Shown piece after piece: positions 1-8,730 of a stretch of 64,000 nucleotides of DNA. The position numbers and the translations under genes were made by a program. The notes below the pieces were generated by a model. The model was not told the origin of the DNA, ran no database searches, and saw only the letters and a list, made by a program, of their open reading frames with translations. The stretch is from Ruegeria denitrificans (GTDB taxonomy: Bacteria > Pseudomonadota > Alphaproteobacteria > Rhodobacterales > Rhodobacteraceae), in the NCBI RefSeq assembly GCF_001458295.1, contig NZ_CYUD01000004.1, forward strand, positions 62,001 to 126,000. The letters run 5' to 3'. Numbering within the stretch: the first letter of the stretch is position 1; every line of letters begins with the position of its first letter.

Positions 1-1
1 G

Positions 2-211
2 CGGGTAAAGTGGTTCGACAAGGGCAAGGGCTTTGGTTTTGCCAATGTTTTTGGCCGGGGCGAGGACGTGTTCCTGCATATCGAAGTTCTGCGTCGATCA
101 GGTCTGGCCGATCTGCAACCAGGTGAGGCGCTGGCGATGCGTGTCATCAGTGGTAAACGCGGGCGCATGGCAGCTCAGGTTATGGCCTGGGAAGCGGCAC
201 TGGACGAATAA
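2..211 (+). CDS. Cold-shock domain protein, C-terminal part (cut by window edge)
   Basis: The reading frame is open from the window edge to a TAA at 209-211 and encodes 69 residues. It begins in the RNP1-like core of a cold-shock domain (WFDKGKGFGF) and continues with the RNP2-like DVFLHI. Proteins of this family are small OB-fold binders of single-stranded RNA or DNA. The remaining length fits the second domain of the two-domain cold-shock proteins common in Rhodobacteraceae, but the N-terminal half lies outside, so single- versus double-domain form cannot be decided. The next gene starts 6 bases downstream and may be co-transcribed. Confidence 0.85.
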   Translation, partial: RVKWFDKGKGFGFANVFGRGEDVFLHIEVLRRSGLADLQPGEALAMRVISGKRGRMAAQVMAWEAALDE

Positions 212-217
212 TTTCCA

Positions 218-685
218 ATGATCAGATTGTTAGCGGTTCTTGCAAGTGTAACAATGCTGTGGGCCGGTGACGTGCTGGCCGCGTGCCAGATGGACCGAGT
301 CGGGCTGCGGAACGACAAGACACAGATCAGTTTTAACGTCGAACTTGCAATCAGCCCGCAAGACAGGGCGCGCGGATTGATGTTTCGCGAGTCACTGCCA
401 CAGCGGTCCGGAATGCTGTTCGTGTTCGACCCGCCGCAACCAGTTGCCTTCTGGATGAAAAACACACTGATTCCCCTGGATATCATTTTTGTGGACCGCA
501 CTGGTACTGTCGTGAGTGTGCATGAGAACGCAATTCCCGGAGATGAATCGGTGATCGAAGGCGGGGACTCGGTCTTTGCAGTACTGGAAATCAACGCCGG
601 ATTGGCGGCCCGTTACCTGATCACACCGGGAACACAGATGCAGCACGAAATTTTTTCGCAAGGTCCTGCAATTTGGGCCTGTTAG
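218..685 (+). CDS. DUF192 family protein with N-terminal signal peptide
   Basis: This 155-residue protein begins with a hydrophobic export signal of about 20 residues ending near VLAA, so the mature protein is probably periplasmic. The rest matches the DUF192 fold: an early ARGLMFRESLP segment, then GMLFVFD, and the signature FWMKNTLIPLDIIFVD around residues 84-99. The biochemical role of DUF192 is not established. The gene follows the cold-shock gene with a 6-base gap, a pairing I believe is common in this bacterial group, and it ends about 45 bases before tRNA-Pro. Confidence 0.85.
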   Translation: MIRLLAVLASVTMLWAGDVLAACQMDRVGLRNDKTQISFNVELAISPQDRARGLMFRESLPQRSGMLFVFDPPQPVAFWMKNTLIPLDIIFVDRTGTVVSVHENAIPGDESVIEGGDSVFAVLEINAGLAARYLITPGTQMQHEIFSQGPAIWAC

Positions 686-728
686 GGCTTTTCAAATCAG
701 AACGGCGACGTTAGGAAGGCGCACGGTC

Positions 729-805
729 CGGGGCGTGGCGCAGTCTGGTAGCGCACCTGTTTTGGGTACAGGGGGTCGTAGGTTCGAATCCTGCCGCCCC
801 GACCA
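729..805 (+). tRNA. tRNA-Pro (anticodon TGG)
   Basis: The 77-base cloverleaf has a seven-pair acceptor stem (CGGGGCG with CGCCCCG), D-arm GCGCAGTCTGGTAGCGC, anticodon stem CCTGT/ACAGG with loop TTTGGGT giving anticodon TGG, T-arm with GGTTCGAATCC, and an encoded CCA at 803-805. Confidence 0.96.
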
Positions 806-815
806 CTTCTTTCAC

Positions 816-1250
816 TTATGTTGGTGAACCACCCATTTGCTGGAACAGCGCGCCTAGCGCCTGATCCAGTGTCTTGCTTTCTACGGGAACTTTCACATCA
901 GGGCCGTTTTTTCGCGGTACATTAAAAAACAATTCGGCATCCACGCGATACCCGGACGTGGTCTTTGTCGATGTCATACGCATGACGCTTTTCGGCAGAT
1001 CCTGTGGATAGCCGTCGTAATTTAGAATCAGGAACGCTGTCGTATCCGGAGGCAGAAACTCCTGGCACTCGAAAATCCGATTCGCCGTTTTCTCAAAGTT
1101 TTCGCCTGGCCCTGCGCACTGTGTCTCGAACGTGTCGAACAGTCGTTCGGGGTAGGTTTCGAACTGCGCGCTTCGGGTAGGCAGGGGCACATCTTGTGGT
1201 GTGCAGGCCACGATCAGGGCCAATAATGGCAGAAATCGAAACGCCGTCAT
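816..1250 (-). CDS. Hypothetical lipoprotein
   Basis: The protein has 144 residues when started at the ATG at 1250, which places a normal lipoprotein signal (hydrophobic LLALIVA, lipobox cysteine in IVAC) at the N-terminus. An upstream in-frame start would add 11 charged residues before the signal. I do not recognise the mature domain. It contains a conserved-looking two-cysteine pair (TQCAGP and FECQEF), suggestive of a disulfide. It is convergent with tRNA-Pro, ending 11 bases from it, and appears monocistronic. Confidence 0.7.
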   Translation of the reverse strand: MTAFRFLPLLALIVACTPQDVPLPTRSAQFETYPERLFDTFETQCAGPGENFEKTANRIFECQEFLPPDTTAFLILNYDGYPQDLPKSVMRMTSTKTTSGYRVDAELFFNVPRKNGPDVKVPVESKTLDQALGALFQQMGGSPT

Positions 1251-1781
1251 CACCTTTGACCCTCTCGATTTTCCATTTTGCACGTGAAGCCTCCTGTCTG
1301 GTCCCGCAATCTGCGGTGATCTGATTCTTGGTCAACCTAGCCATCTTACTGCGGGATTATCAAATGCCGGTAACTCTGCTGAGAAAAACAGTTAATTCAG
1401 ATGAGCGAATTTCAACACCAGTGACATGATCCGTGGATGAAACTGTGGAGGAATCGGACTCTGCCACCCAGAGGGCGCTCAGATCGGTTCGGTCAACAGA
1501 AAAGATTTCAAAAATGACTGAAAATGCCGTTGACGATCTATGGGCGAATACGCCAAGTTGTATGGGCCGAAAGACATGCCACTAAATCTGGTAGCATAAC
1601 CAGAATAAGGCATAGGGCGAGGGTCGGAAAGCACATCCATTAAACGTGCAACCGTTTAGGCGGTTTCGCGCTGTAAACAGCAGCGCCCGGTCATTTGCGT
1701 CCAATTTTCAGGCATGGCGTTCGGATCGTTGAACAGCATCTGACGCAAACGGACAAGTTGATTGAATCTAGGGCTGCGGAC
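1251..1781. other. Gene-free 530-base region upstream of nrdJ
   Basis: No convincing gene is present. The only short ATG frame with any length (23 codons from 1514) lacks a ribosome-binding site. The 3' half contains three inverted repeats, listed separately. No NrdR-box pair of the usual kind was found by eye. The region presumably holds divergent promoters for the lipoprotein gene and nrdJ. Confidence 0.6.
1587..1681 (+). promoter_or_regulatory. Three inverted repeats upstream of nrdJ
   Basis: Two dyads share a 6-6-6 architecture: TCTGGT-N6-ACCAGA at 1587-1604 and TAAACG-N6-CGTTTA at 1641-1658, with centres exactly 54 bases apart. A shorter hairpin GCTGT-AA-ACAGC lies at 1670-1681, about 100 bases before the nrdJ start. 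They could be operators or stem-loops of a structured leader. Function is inferred from symmetry and position only. Confidence 0.4.
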
Positions 1782-4700
1782 ATGAAGATTGACAGGAAAT
1801 TCACCAAATCGGGGCAAGACGCATACGCAGATCTGGACTTTGTCTCTGCGACATCTGAGATCCGGAACCCGGATGGCACCATCGTTTTCCGTCTGGACGA
1901 AATCGAAGTCCCCGCAAAGTGGAGCCAGGTTGCCAGCGACGTCATCGCGCAGAAATACTTTCGTAAGGCCGGTATCCCGTCCGCTCTGAAAAAGGTGAAG
2001 GAGAAGGACGTACCTGAGTTCCTGTGGCGCTCGGTCCCTGCGGAAGGTGCTGAATTTGGGGGTGAATCCTCGTCAAAGCAGGTGTTTGACCGACTGGCTG
2101 GCGCTTGGGCGTACTGGGGCTGGAAGGGTGGTTATTTCTCGACCGAAGAAGACGCGCGCGCCTATTTCGACGAGATGCGCTATATGTTGGCGACCCAGCG
2201 TGCTGCACCGAACAGCCCGCAATGGTTCAACACCGGTCTACACTGGGCTTATGGAATCGACGGTCCGGCGCAGGGGCACCACTATGTCGACTACAAAACC
2301 GGCAAGCTGACCAAATCGAAATCCGCTTACGAGCATCCGCAGCCGCATGCGTGTTTCATCCAGTCCGTCGATGATGACCTGGTGAACGAAGGTGGCATCA
2401 TGGATCTTTGGGTGCGCGAAGCGCGCCTGTTCAAATACGGCTCAGGTACCGGGACCAACTTCAGTCATCTGCGTGCGGAAGGCGAAGCGCTGTCGGGTGG
2501 CGGCAAGTCCTCGGGGCTTATGGGCTTTCTCAAGATCGGCGACCGCGCCGCTGGCGCGATCAAATCAGGCGGGACAACCCGTCGGGCAGCAAAGATGGTA
2601 ATCGTCGATGCAGATCACCCCGACATCGAGAAGTTCATCGAATGGAAGGTGATCGAAGAGCAAAAGGTGGCCTCGATCGTTGCCGGATCTAAGATGCACG
2701 AGAAGATGCTGAACGGCATTTTCGAGGCCATCCGCAGTTGGGACGGCACGCAAGACGATGCGTATGATCCCAACAAGAATGACGGTCTGAAGAAGGCGGT
2801 TCGCGAGGCGAAAAACGTTGCGATTCCAGAAACTTACATCAAACGCGTGTTGGATTATGCCAAGCAGGGTCACGACAGCATCGAGTTCCCGACCTATGAT
2901 ACTGACTGGGATTCGGAAGCCTATAGTTCGGTCTCAGGTCAGAACTCGAACAACTCGATCCGTGTGACCAATGCCTTCCTGACCGCTGTCAAAAAAGACG
3001 CGGATTGGGAGTTGATCAACCGGACCGATGGCAAGGTCGCCCGCACCGTCAAGGCGCGCGATCTGTGGGAAAAGGTTGGCCACGCCGCCTGGGCCTGTGC
3101 CGATCCGGGCATTCAGTTCCACGACACGGTCAACGAATGGCACACATGCCCGTCGGATGGCGAAATTCGCGGCTCGAACCCGTGCTCGGAATACATGTTC
3201 CTCGATGACACGGCCTGTAACCTGGCGTCGATGAACCTGCTGACCTTCCTAAAGGATGGTGAATTCCAGGCGGCGGATTACATGCACGCCTCGCGTCTGT
3301 GGACCCTGACACTGGAAATTTCGGTGACAATGGCGCAGTTCCCGTCGAAGGAAATCGCGCAACTGTCTTATGACTTCCGCACACTGGGTCTAGGTTATGC
3401 GAACATCGGCGGCCTGCTGATGAACATGGGCTACAGCTATGACTCGGATGAAGGCCGGGCTATCTGCGGCGCGCTGACCGCGATCATGACAGGTGTGGCT
3501 TACGCGACTTCGGCTGAGATCGCCGGTGAGCTTGGTTCGTTCAAAGGTTATGAGCGTAACGCCGATCACATGCTGCGTGTCATCCGCAACCACCGCCGCG
3601 CGGCGCAGGGAGTGACCGAGGGTTATGAGAAACTGGCGGTCAAACCAGTGCCTCTGGACCACGGCAACTGCCCGGACAAACGTCTGATCGATCTGGCCAT
3701 GTCGGCCTGGGACGAGGCGCTGAGCCTGGGTGAGAAAAACGGTTACCGCAATGCGCAGGCCACTGTGATCGCGCCCACCGGCACCATCGGTCTGGTGATG
3801 GATTGCGACACCACAGGGATCGAGCCGGACTTTGCGCTGGTAAAGTTCAAGAAGCTGGCCGGTGGCGGTTACTTCAAGATCATCAACCGTTCGGTGCCTT
3901 CCGCGTTGGAAAAGCTGGGCTATTCCTCGTCGCAGATCGAAGAAATCGTGGGCTACGCAGTTGGCCACGGTACTATCGGAAACGCCCCGGGGATCAACCA
4001 CACCTCTTTGACCGGTCACGGCTTTGGTCCAAATGAGCTGGCCAAGGTGGATGCCGCGCTGGAAAGCGCATTTGATATCCGGTTCGTGTTCAATCAGTGG
4101 ACACTGGGTGAGGATTTCTGCACCGGCGTTTTGGGCATCCCGGCGACCAAGCTGAATGACCCGACTTTCGATCTGCTTCGCCATCTGGGCTTTACCAAGG
4201 CGGATATCGACGCGGCCAACGACCACGTTTGCGGAACCATGACGCTGGAAGGCGCGCCGCATCTGAAGGAAGAGCATTACGCGATCTTTGACTGCGCCAA
4301 CCCGTGCGGCAAGAAAGGCAAGCGTTTCCTTGGGGTTGATAGCCACATCACCATGATGGCAGCGGCGCAAAGCTTCATCTCGGGAGCGATCAGTAAAACG
4401 ATCAACATGCCGAATGACGCGACCATCGAGGACTGCCAGAAGGCCTACGAACTTTCGTGGTCGCTGGGTGTAAAGGCAAACGCGCTCTATCGCGACGGCT
4501 CAAAACTGTCGCAGCCTCTGGCGGCGGCGCTGGTCGAGGATGATGACGAGGCGGCCGAAGTGTTGGAAAGCGGTTCGGCGCAGGAAAAAGCCGTCGTTCT
4601 GGCCGAGAAGGTCATCGAGAAGGTTGTGGTCAAGGAAATGATCCGCAGCCACCGCGAGAAACTGCCGCATCGACGCAAGGGGTATACCCAAAAGGCGATC

Positions 4701-5402
4701 GTGGGTGGCCACAAGGTCTACCTGCGGACGGGTGAGTTCGAAGACGGCAAGCTGGGCGAGATCTTCATCGACATGCATAAGGAAGGTGCTGGCTTCCGGG
4801 CAATGATGAACAATTTCGCAATCGCAGTCTCGGTTGGCCTGCAATATGGTGTGCCGCTGGAGGAATTCGTCGACGCCTTCACCTTCACCAAGTTCGAACC
4901 GGCGGGAATGGTGCAGGGCAACGACTCGATCAAGAACGCAACGTCGATCCTGGACTACATCTTCCGCGAACTGGCGGTGTCTTATCTGGATCGCACCGAT
5001 CTGGCCCATGTGAAACCCGAAGGCGCAAGCTTTGACGATCTGGGCCGTGGCGAGGAAGACGGTTTGTCCAATGTCTCAGAAATCAGCGACAGCGCAGCAT
5101 CCAAGTCTCTGGAAGTGCTGAAACAAATCAGCTCAACCGGTTATCTTCGCAAACGTCTTCCGCAGGATCTGGCGGTGTTCAATGGCGGTCAGGTCGAGGT
5201 GAACGGTATGTCTGAAACTGCTGCGTCGTTCGAGGCTCCGGTCGCGGAAACCGCAGTTGCAACCGGTATGGATGCACGCACCAAAGCCAAGATGCAGGGG
5301 TATGAAGGTGACCCGTGCGGTGAATGCGGAAACTACACGCTGGTGCGGAACGGCACCTGCATGAAATGCAACACTTGCGGTTCGACCAGCGGGTGTAGCT
5401 AA
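1782..5402 (+). CDS. nrdJ: Adenosylcobalamin-dependent (class II) ribonucleotide reductase
   Basis: This 1206-residue protein is a vitamin B12-dependent reductase that makes deoxyribonucleotides independently of oxygen. The ATG at 1782 is preferred because the family N-terminus [15 protein letters not shown] begins there; the frame is open 29 codons further upstream without support. Catalytic-domain signatures include NTGLHWAYG and [10 protein letters not shown] early on, the NPCSE active-site motif near residue 466 followed by CNLASMNL, and [19 protein letters not shown] near residue 665. A TSCPD-type region lies about residues 950-1070. The C-terminus carries a dense cysteine cluster ([14 protein letters not shown], final GCS) that fits the redox-active tail reduced by thioredoxin. 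The gene is monocistronic, and a structured 3' region with a terminator follows. Confidence 0.96.
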   Translation: MKIDRKFTKSGQDAYADLDFVSATSEIRNPDGTIVFRLDEIEVPAKWSQVASDVIAQKYFRKAGIPSALKKVKEKDVPEFLWRSVPAEGAEFGGESSSKQVFDRLAGAWAYWGWKGGYFSTEEDARAYFDEMRYMLATQRAAPNSPQWFNTGLHWAYGIDGPAQGHHYVDYKTGKLTKSKSAYEHPQPHACFIQSVDDDLVNEGGIMDLWVREARLFKYGSGTGTNFSHLRAEGEALSGGGKSSGLMGFLKIGDRAAGAIKSGGTTRRAAKMVIVDADHPDIEKFIEWKVIEEQKVASIVAGSKMHEKMLNGIFEAIRSWDGTQDDAYDPNKNDGLKKAVREAKNVAIPETYIKRVLDYAKQGHDSIEFPTYDTDWDSEAYSSVSGQNSNNSIRVTNAFLTAVKKDADWELINRTDGKVARTVKARDLWEKVGHAAWACADPGIQFHDTVNEWHTCPSDGEIRGSNPCSEYMFLDDTACNLASMNLLTFLKDGEFQAADYMHASRLWTLTLEISVTMAQFPSKEIAQLSYDFRTLGLGYANIGGLLMNMGYSYDSDEGRAICGALTAIMTGVAYATSAEIAGELGSFKGYERNADHMLRVIRNHRRAAQGVTEGYEKLAVKPVPLDHGNCPDKRLIDLAMSAWDEALSLGEKNGYRNAQATVIAPTGTIGLVMDCDTTGIEPDFALVKFKKLAGGGYFKIINRSVPSALEKLGYSSSQIEEIVGYAVGHGTIGNAPGINHTSLTGHGFGPNELAKVDAALESAFDIRFVFNQWTLGEDFCTGVLGIPATKLNDPTFDLLRHLGFTKADIDAANDHVCGTMTLEGAPHLKEEHYAIFDCANPCGKKGKRFLGVDSHITMMAAAQSFISGAISKTINMPNDATIEDCQKAYELSWSLGVKANALYRDGSKLSQPLAAALVEDDDEAAEVLESGSAQEKAVVLAEKVIEKVVVKEMIRSHREKLPHRRKGYTQKAIVGGHKVYLRTGEFEDGKLGEIFIDMHKEGAGFRAMMNNFAIAVSVGLQYGVPLEEFVDAFTFTKFEPAGMVQGNDSIKNATSILDYIFRELAVSYLDRTDLAHVKPEGASFDDLGRGEEDGLSNVSEISDSAASKSLEVLKQISSTGYLRKRLPQDLAVFNGGQVEVNGMSETAASFEAPVAETAVATGMDARTKAKMQGYEGDPCGECGNYTLVRNGTCMKCNTCGSTSGCS

Positions 5403-5429
5403 GGCAAACGCCCCGCCACGCGGGGTGTA

Positions 5430-5705
5430 GGGACCTTGGATTTCCCCCCGGATTTCCGGTCCCGACGAATACGGAACAAGGCAAAGCCTGAGACTTACCA
5501 CTAGGCGTCTTGTTCCACTCGGCCGACATGCCCGTGTTGGCCGGGAACAGGGTGGGGCGGAATATTTGCTCTTTCCCACTCTTTCACGGGGCGGGTGCGC
5601 TCGCCCCATGCGCAGTCCAGGCCGCAGGCAAAAAAATACCGGGCGGTCAACGAAATGAGCCTGGAAGGCGAAACTGACAGGGGGCTTCGGCCCCCTTTCT
5701 TTTTT
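5430..5705 (+). ncRNA. Candidate structured RNA or structured 3' UTR downstream of nrdJ
   Basis: After a small hairpin just past the nrdJ stop (CCCCG/CGGGG, 5411-5425) come further consecutive stems. GGGACC (5430-5435) pairs with GGTCCC (5458-5463). GGAACAAG (5473-5480) pairs with CTTGTTCC (5509-5516), enclosing GCCT/AGGC (5486-5489 with 5503-5506). CGGCCGACA (5520-5528) pairs with TGTTGGCCG (5535-5543). GGGGCG (5588-5593) pairs with CGCCCC (5602-5607). The stretch ends in a strong intrinsic terminator at 5680-5705. Reading frames crossing it have no family features. I do not see hallmarks of RNase P, tmRNA or SRP RNA. It may be an independent sRNA or the nrdJ 3' UTR. Confidence 0.45.
5680..5705 (+). 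terminator. Intrinsic terminator after the nrdJ 3' region
   Basis: GGGGGC, a TTCG tetraloop and GCCCCC form a six-pair stem (5680-5695), followed directly by TTTCTTTTTT (5696-5705). This is a textbook Rho-independent terminator on the + strand. Confidence 0.9.
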
Positions 5706-5950
5706 CAGACGCGATCGGGAATCTGAGCAGGGTTTTGCCGGATTGTGCATTCCCTATCGGGCAAACCCCGCCGAGCCAGCTTGCGGGAATTTTGCCCAGC
5801 GGCTGACCGCAGATGCGACTCGGAAAAACACGCAAAGATTGGCGCGAAAGTGAGTTTTTCCCGCAACGCGGGTGACAGCAGCTTGGGTTGCGGTGTTTGT
5901 GATGCTTGTCCGGACGCAAACACTTAAAAACTCAATCAGGAGGCATCACA

Positions 5951-6196
5951 ATGAAACCGCAAACTCTGGCCGCTATTTCCGCCATTGCCCTTGGACTGCC
6001 GGCGCTGGCCGTCGCACAATCCTCGGCAGATGCAAATGGGGATGGCGTGCTGACCATCGAAGAAGTGCAGGCAGTTGTGCCTGGTGTTGACGCAGATGTT
6101 TTCTCGGCAATGGATGCCAACGGCGACGGAGCGCTGGATGAGGCCGAGATTGCCGTGGCACAGGAAGCAGGCCTACTGCCGGCGACTGACGGCTAA
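5951..6196 (+). CDS. Exported EF-hand calcium-binding protein
   Basis: The protein has 81 residues, with an N-terminal signal peptide of about 22 residues ending at AVAQ. The mature part carries two EF-hand loops with the Dx(D/N)xDG pattern: DANGDGVLTIEE and DANGDGALDEAE. A perfect AGGAGG Shine-Dalgarno lies 5 bases upstream of the ATG at 5951, which fixes the start. It is a single-gene unit between the terminator at 5705 and a bidirectional terminator at 6206-6236. A periplasmic calcium-binding or calcium-sensing role is a family inference, and the partner is unknown. Confidence 0.88.
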   Translation: MKPQTLAAISAIALGLPALAVAQSSADANGDGVLTIEEVQAVVPGVDADVFSAMDANGDGALDEAEIAVAQEAGLLPATDG

Positions 6197-6205
6197 CGCA
6201 TTTAA

Positions 6206-6236
6206 GAAAGCGGCCAGATAGTTTCTGGCCGCTTTT
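6206..6236. terminator. Bidirectional intrinsic terminator
   Basis: A twelve-pair stem AAAGCGGCCAGA/TCTGGCCGCTTT with a 5-base loop is flanked by A and T runs. It sits between the convergent EF-hand and MttB-family genes and can serve both strands. Confidence 0.9.
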
Positions 6237-6243
6237 CAGTGCT

Positions 6244-7788
6244 TTACAAGGGTAAGTGAATTTTGAAGTTGGCCCGGAGTTCCGCGTCGAGCAACGGATC
6301 GAAACGGGCTGGCGACGGGGTCGACAAGATTTCTTCCTTCCGCTTGATCGCTTTTTCGATCAGACCGGGTTTACCAAGCTCGACCCATTCCTTGGGCGAC
6401 GTGCGGTCGCCGAAAACGGGATACACATAATCCGCCTGCATTCGGCTGAGCGTTGCATCGGTGCCCAGATAATGACCCGGCCCGCCCATACAGACCTCGG
6501 CGATCTGGTCCAGAGCCAGCGTTTCGTCAGTAACCTCGATCCCGCGCACGCAGCGTTGCGCCTGACCGATCAGGTCGTCACTGAGGATCAAGCTCTCATG
6601 GCAGAAGCCCAGCAGCGACGCATGCATGCCCGCCGCTTCGTATACCATGTTCAGACCGGACAGACCCGCCATGACGTTCGAGCACATTTGCTCCCATCCG
6701 GCTTGCATGTCGGGCAGTTTCGAATCCGATGCGCCAGCGGCAGCACCGCCTGGCAGGTCATAAAAGCGATGCATCTGAGCGCAGCCCGCCGTTAGCAGGG
6801 CTTGTTCGCCCGAACCGATGGACATTGCTCCTGTGCGCAGGTCCAGACCAAACGGCCAGGTGCCAAAAACTGCCGGGGCGCCAGGACTTACGGCGTTTAC
6901 GTAAACCAGTCCGGCCAGACATTCCGCAGTGGCCTGTGTGATCGCACCGGCGATGGTCGAGGGCGCGGTTGCACCAGCCATCCCGGCGGACAGCAGCAGA
7001 ACCGGCATACCTGCCTTGATGCACTCTTCCATCACTTCGCAGCTTTCCGTTGCGAATTTCATTGGCGGAACGACAAAACAGTTCGAGTTCGAAACGAAGG
7101 GACGCTCACGGTATTTGTCCTCACCGCCAGCGATCATATAGATCATCTCCATCGCGGGGGCGACATGGCTTGGTTCGGTGAAGGACGTACCGATATGTTT
7201 GAACGTGCCCGAACAGGCGGCGTAAATCGTGTTAAGGTCCATTTCCAAATTGTCCACGATATCGCGGCACACCATGGGACGTTGGACAAAATGTATGTTT
7301 TCCAGCTGCTGACAGATGCGTGCCGCGTCGTGCAGATCCTGAACAGTCGAGTCGCGATATTCCTGCCCGTGCACGTCAACCATGCTGACGGCGGCCCCGG
7401 CGGTTCCATAGTGAACTTTGGTGCCCGACAGCTCCAAATCGGTTTTTCCATCGCGGCTGTGTAAGGTGATCGAGCGGTTGGCCTTGGCAATTGTATCTTC
7501 GACTAAGGCGCGCGGAAACCGAATGCGGCCATCGTCGCCCAGGATGCAACCGGCACCGACCAGATAGTCGATGCCGCTTTGCGGGGCATCGGCCAGACCG
7601 ATGGTTTCCAATGCTGTCAGGGCGGCTTGATGGATGCGCTCGATCTGGGCTTGAGTCAGCACATTGAGAACGCCACCTTCCATGCCGGGGCGGACAGGGC
7701 GCAGATGTTCGGGCAGGGCAGTGGCACGGGCGGCGCGACGGGCTGCGCGACCGCCGGTACGGGAAGAGGTGCGGGATTGATCGTTCAT
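6244..7788 (-). CDS. MttB-family (COG5598) corrinoid-dependent methyltransferase, non-pyrrolysine type
   Basis: The 514-residue protein belongs to the trimethylamine/glycine-betaine methyltransferase superfamily, which moves a methyl group from a methylated amine to a cognate corrinoid protein. Recognisable segments are GVLNVLTQAQIERIHQAAL near residue 40, HYGTAGAAVSMVDVHG near 128, and GGAAAGASDSKLPDMQAGWE near 350. The frame is continuous with no in-frame amber, so it is not the pyrrolysine-containing MttB of methanogens; such homologues act on betaines or remain uncharacterised. The first 25 residues are Arg/Gly/Ala-rich and precede the catalytic domain. A 30-codon ORF and a hairpin lie immediately upstream. 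No corrinoid protein is adjacent, so the substrate cannot be named. Confidence 0.9.
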   Translation of the reverse strand: MNDQSRTSSRTGGRAARRAARATALPEHLRPVRPGMEGGVLNVLTQAQIERIHQAALTALETIGLADAPQSGIDYLVGAGCILGDDGRIRFPRALVEDTIAKANRSITLHSRDGKTDLELSGTKVHYGTAGAAVSMVDVHGQEYRDSTVQDLHDAARICQQLENIHFVQRPMVCRDIVDNLEMDLNTIYAACSGTFKHIGTSFTEPSHVAPAMEMIYMIAGGEDKYRERPFVSNSNCFVVPPMKFATESCEVMEECIKAGMPVLLLSAGMAGATAPSTIAGAITQATAECLAGLVYVNAVSPGAPAVFGTWPFGLDLRTGAMSIGSGEQALLTAGCAQMHRFYDLPGGAAAGASDSKLPDMQAGWEQMCSNVMAGLSGLNMVYEAAGMHASLLGFCHESLILSDDLIGQAQRCVRGIEVTDETLALDQIAEVCMGGPGHYLGTDATLSRMQADYVYPVFGDRTSPKEWVELGKPGLIEKAIKRKEEILSTPSPARFDPLLDAELRANFKIHLPL

Positions 7789-7815
7789 AATTCGGATTCC
7801 GGTCGTTAAGGGGGT

Positions 7816-7843
7816 GTCAGAGTGATTGTTTTAAACCTCTGAC
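7816..7843 (-). promoter_or_regulatory. Hairpin between leader ORF and mttB-family gene
   Basis: GTCAGAG and CTCTGAC form a perfect seven-pair stem with a 14-base loop. On the minus strand the loop contains the stop codon of the upstream 30-codon ORF, and the stem ends 27 bases before the methyltransferase ATG. The position suggests an attenuator or translational-coupling element. There is no T run, so it is not a plain terminator. Confidence 0.5.
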
Positions 7844-7923
7844 GGCCGCCCACGCGCCGCACGACCGCGATCCGCACCGATGGTGCGGCTGACCAGCCGA
7901 ATCTTCCAAACGTCGTCTTGCAT
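7831..7923 (-). CDS. Small 30-residue leader ORF upstream of the MttB-family gene
   Basis: The ORF runs from an ATG at 7923 to a TAA at 7831 and encodes 30 residues beginning MQDDVWKIRLVSRT, with six arginines in its last 18 residues. A strong Shine-Dalgarno (AAGGTGAGG, GAGG core 6 bases from ATG) supports translation, better than the weak site of the methyltransferase itself. Its stop codon lies in the loop of the hairpin at 7816-7843, 42 bases before the downstream gene. I recognise no domain. It may be a regulatory leader peptide or a free small protein. Confidence 0.5.
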   Translation of the reverse strand: MQDDVWKIRLVSRTIGADRGRAARGRPSEV

Positions 7924-8205
7924 TCAGGTCCTCACCTTATGAAACGAATTATCCAGATGTGTCCTGCGGCAATCTGTTCTGTTTGCGACCTGAGGGTCTA
8001 AAAGCGAAGTATACATGAAGATGTCACACTCGTAATTTGTCTGCTCAAGTTTTTTTCTGAGGCAAATAAAATTCTGTTATAGTTCCTTCACTTATTTAAG
8101 AGTGGTTCGTGATCTCAATTGAATTTTAATGGTCGTGAACCAAGTTTTTGAGTTAGCATGACTTAACCCAACGTCGCTGCGACGAAAGGTGTTTAGGAGA
8201 GATTT
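7924..8205. other. AT-rich divergent intergenic region
   Basis: The region separates the leader ORF from the beta-barrel gene. It is far more AT-rich than its surroundings between about 8000 and 8160 and presumably contains both promoters. A TATAGT hexamer at 8078-8083 has only a poor -35 partner. An inverted repeat TGGTTC/GAACCA lies at about 8103-8142. No gene is visible. Confidence 0.45.
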
Positions 8206-8724
8206 ATGAATGCCCTTAAGGCCCTCAGTCTCACTTTGATGGTGTCATTCGTGACCCCGTTATGGGCTGAAGATTGGACCGGGGCTTATGCAGGCTTCAG
8301 CTTTGGCTACGCGGATGCGGACGGTCCGAACGGCGGCAGCGGTGATGATCTGACCTTTGGCCCGCATATTGGCTATGATCGCGACTTCGGAAATTTTGTT
8401 CTGGGCGGTGAACTTGAATACAACAGCCTGTCATTGGATTTGGGTCAGAGCGAGGGATCACTGGACAGCATGACCCGTCTGAAGCTGCGCGGTGGATACG
8501 ATTTCGGTCCGGCCCTGGGCTATGTCGTTATCGGTGCGTCGCGGGTGGATAGCTCGGTCGATAATGATACTGCCGCAGTGTATGGAATTGGCGTGGCCTA
8601 TCCCATAGGTGATCGCTTTGTCATCAGCGGCGAGGCGTTGCGGCAGGAATTCGACGACGTCACCCGATCAGATGGGTCGCTGGATTCGAACGTCTTCAAC
8701 CTGCGCACGTCCTTCCGGTTCTGA
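8206..8724 (+). CDS. Outer-membrane beta-barrel protein (opacity/OmpA-like porin fold)
   Basis: The protein has 172 residues with a signal peptide cut near LWAE (residue 22). The mature part alternates short amphipathic strands rich in Gly, Tyr and Phe (WTGAYAGFSFGY, FVLGGELEYN, MTRLKLRGGYDFG, RFVISGEALRQEF) and ends in a terminal Phe (FRF), the outer-membrane insertion signal. This fits an eight-stranded barrel. GGAGAG lies 6 bases before the ATG. It is a stand-alone gene; ligand or function cannot be inferred. Confidence 0.85.
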   Translation: MNALKALSLTLMVSFVTPLWAEDWTGAYAGFSFGYADADGPNGGSGDDLTFGPHIGYDRDFGNFVLGGELEYNSLSLDLGQSEGSLDSMTRLKLRGGYDFGPALGYVVIGASRVDSSVDNDTAAVYGIGVAYPIGDRFVISGEALRQEFDDVTRSDGSLDSNVFNLRTSFRF

Positions 8725-8730
8725 CTTCCC

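Noticed and set aside
1566-1580. B12-box-like string GCCGAAAGACATGCC upstream of nrdJ (about 11 of 15 matches to the cobalamin riboswitch B12 box).
   Set aside because: The conserved core around GCCACTG and the peripheral stems are not recognisable upstream, and B12-dependent NrdJ is not an expected target of B12 repression. A cmsearch with the Cobalamin model (RF00174) over 1380-1781 would decide.
1514-1585. 23-codon ATG frame in the nrdJ upstream region.
   Set aside because: No Shine-Dalgarno, no recognisable motif, and length is expected by chance.
3390-4370. 326-codon antisense frame inside nrdJ.
   Set aside because: Mirror of a GC-rich coding region with no domain, no ribosome site, and His/Arg/Gln-rich composition typical of shadows.
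5133-5750. 205-codon minus-strand frame over the nrdJ end and 3' hairpin region.
   Set aside because: It overlaps the nrdJ cysteine tail, has no start context, and its composition is driven by GC-rich stems and the terminator.
6244-7788. Possibility that the MttB-family gene is a pyrrolysine enzyme.
   Set aside because: No in-frame amber interrupts the 514 codons and no pyl genes are visible, so it belongs to the non-pyrrolysine branch.
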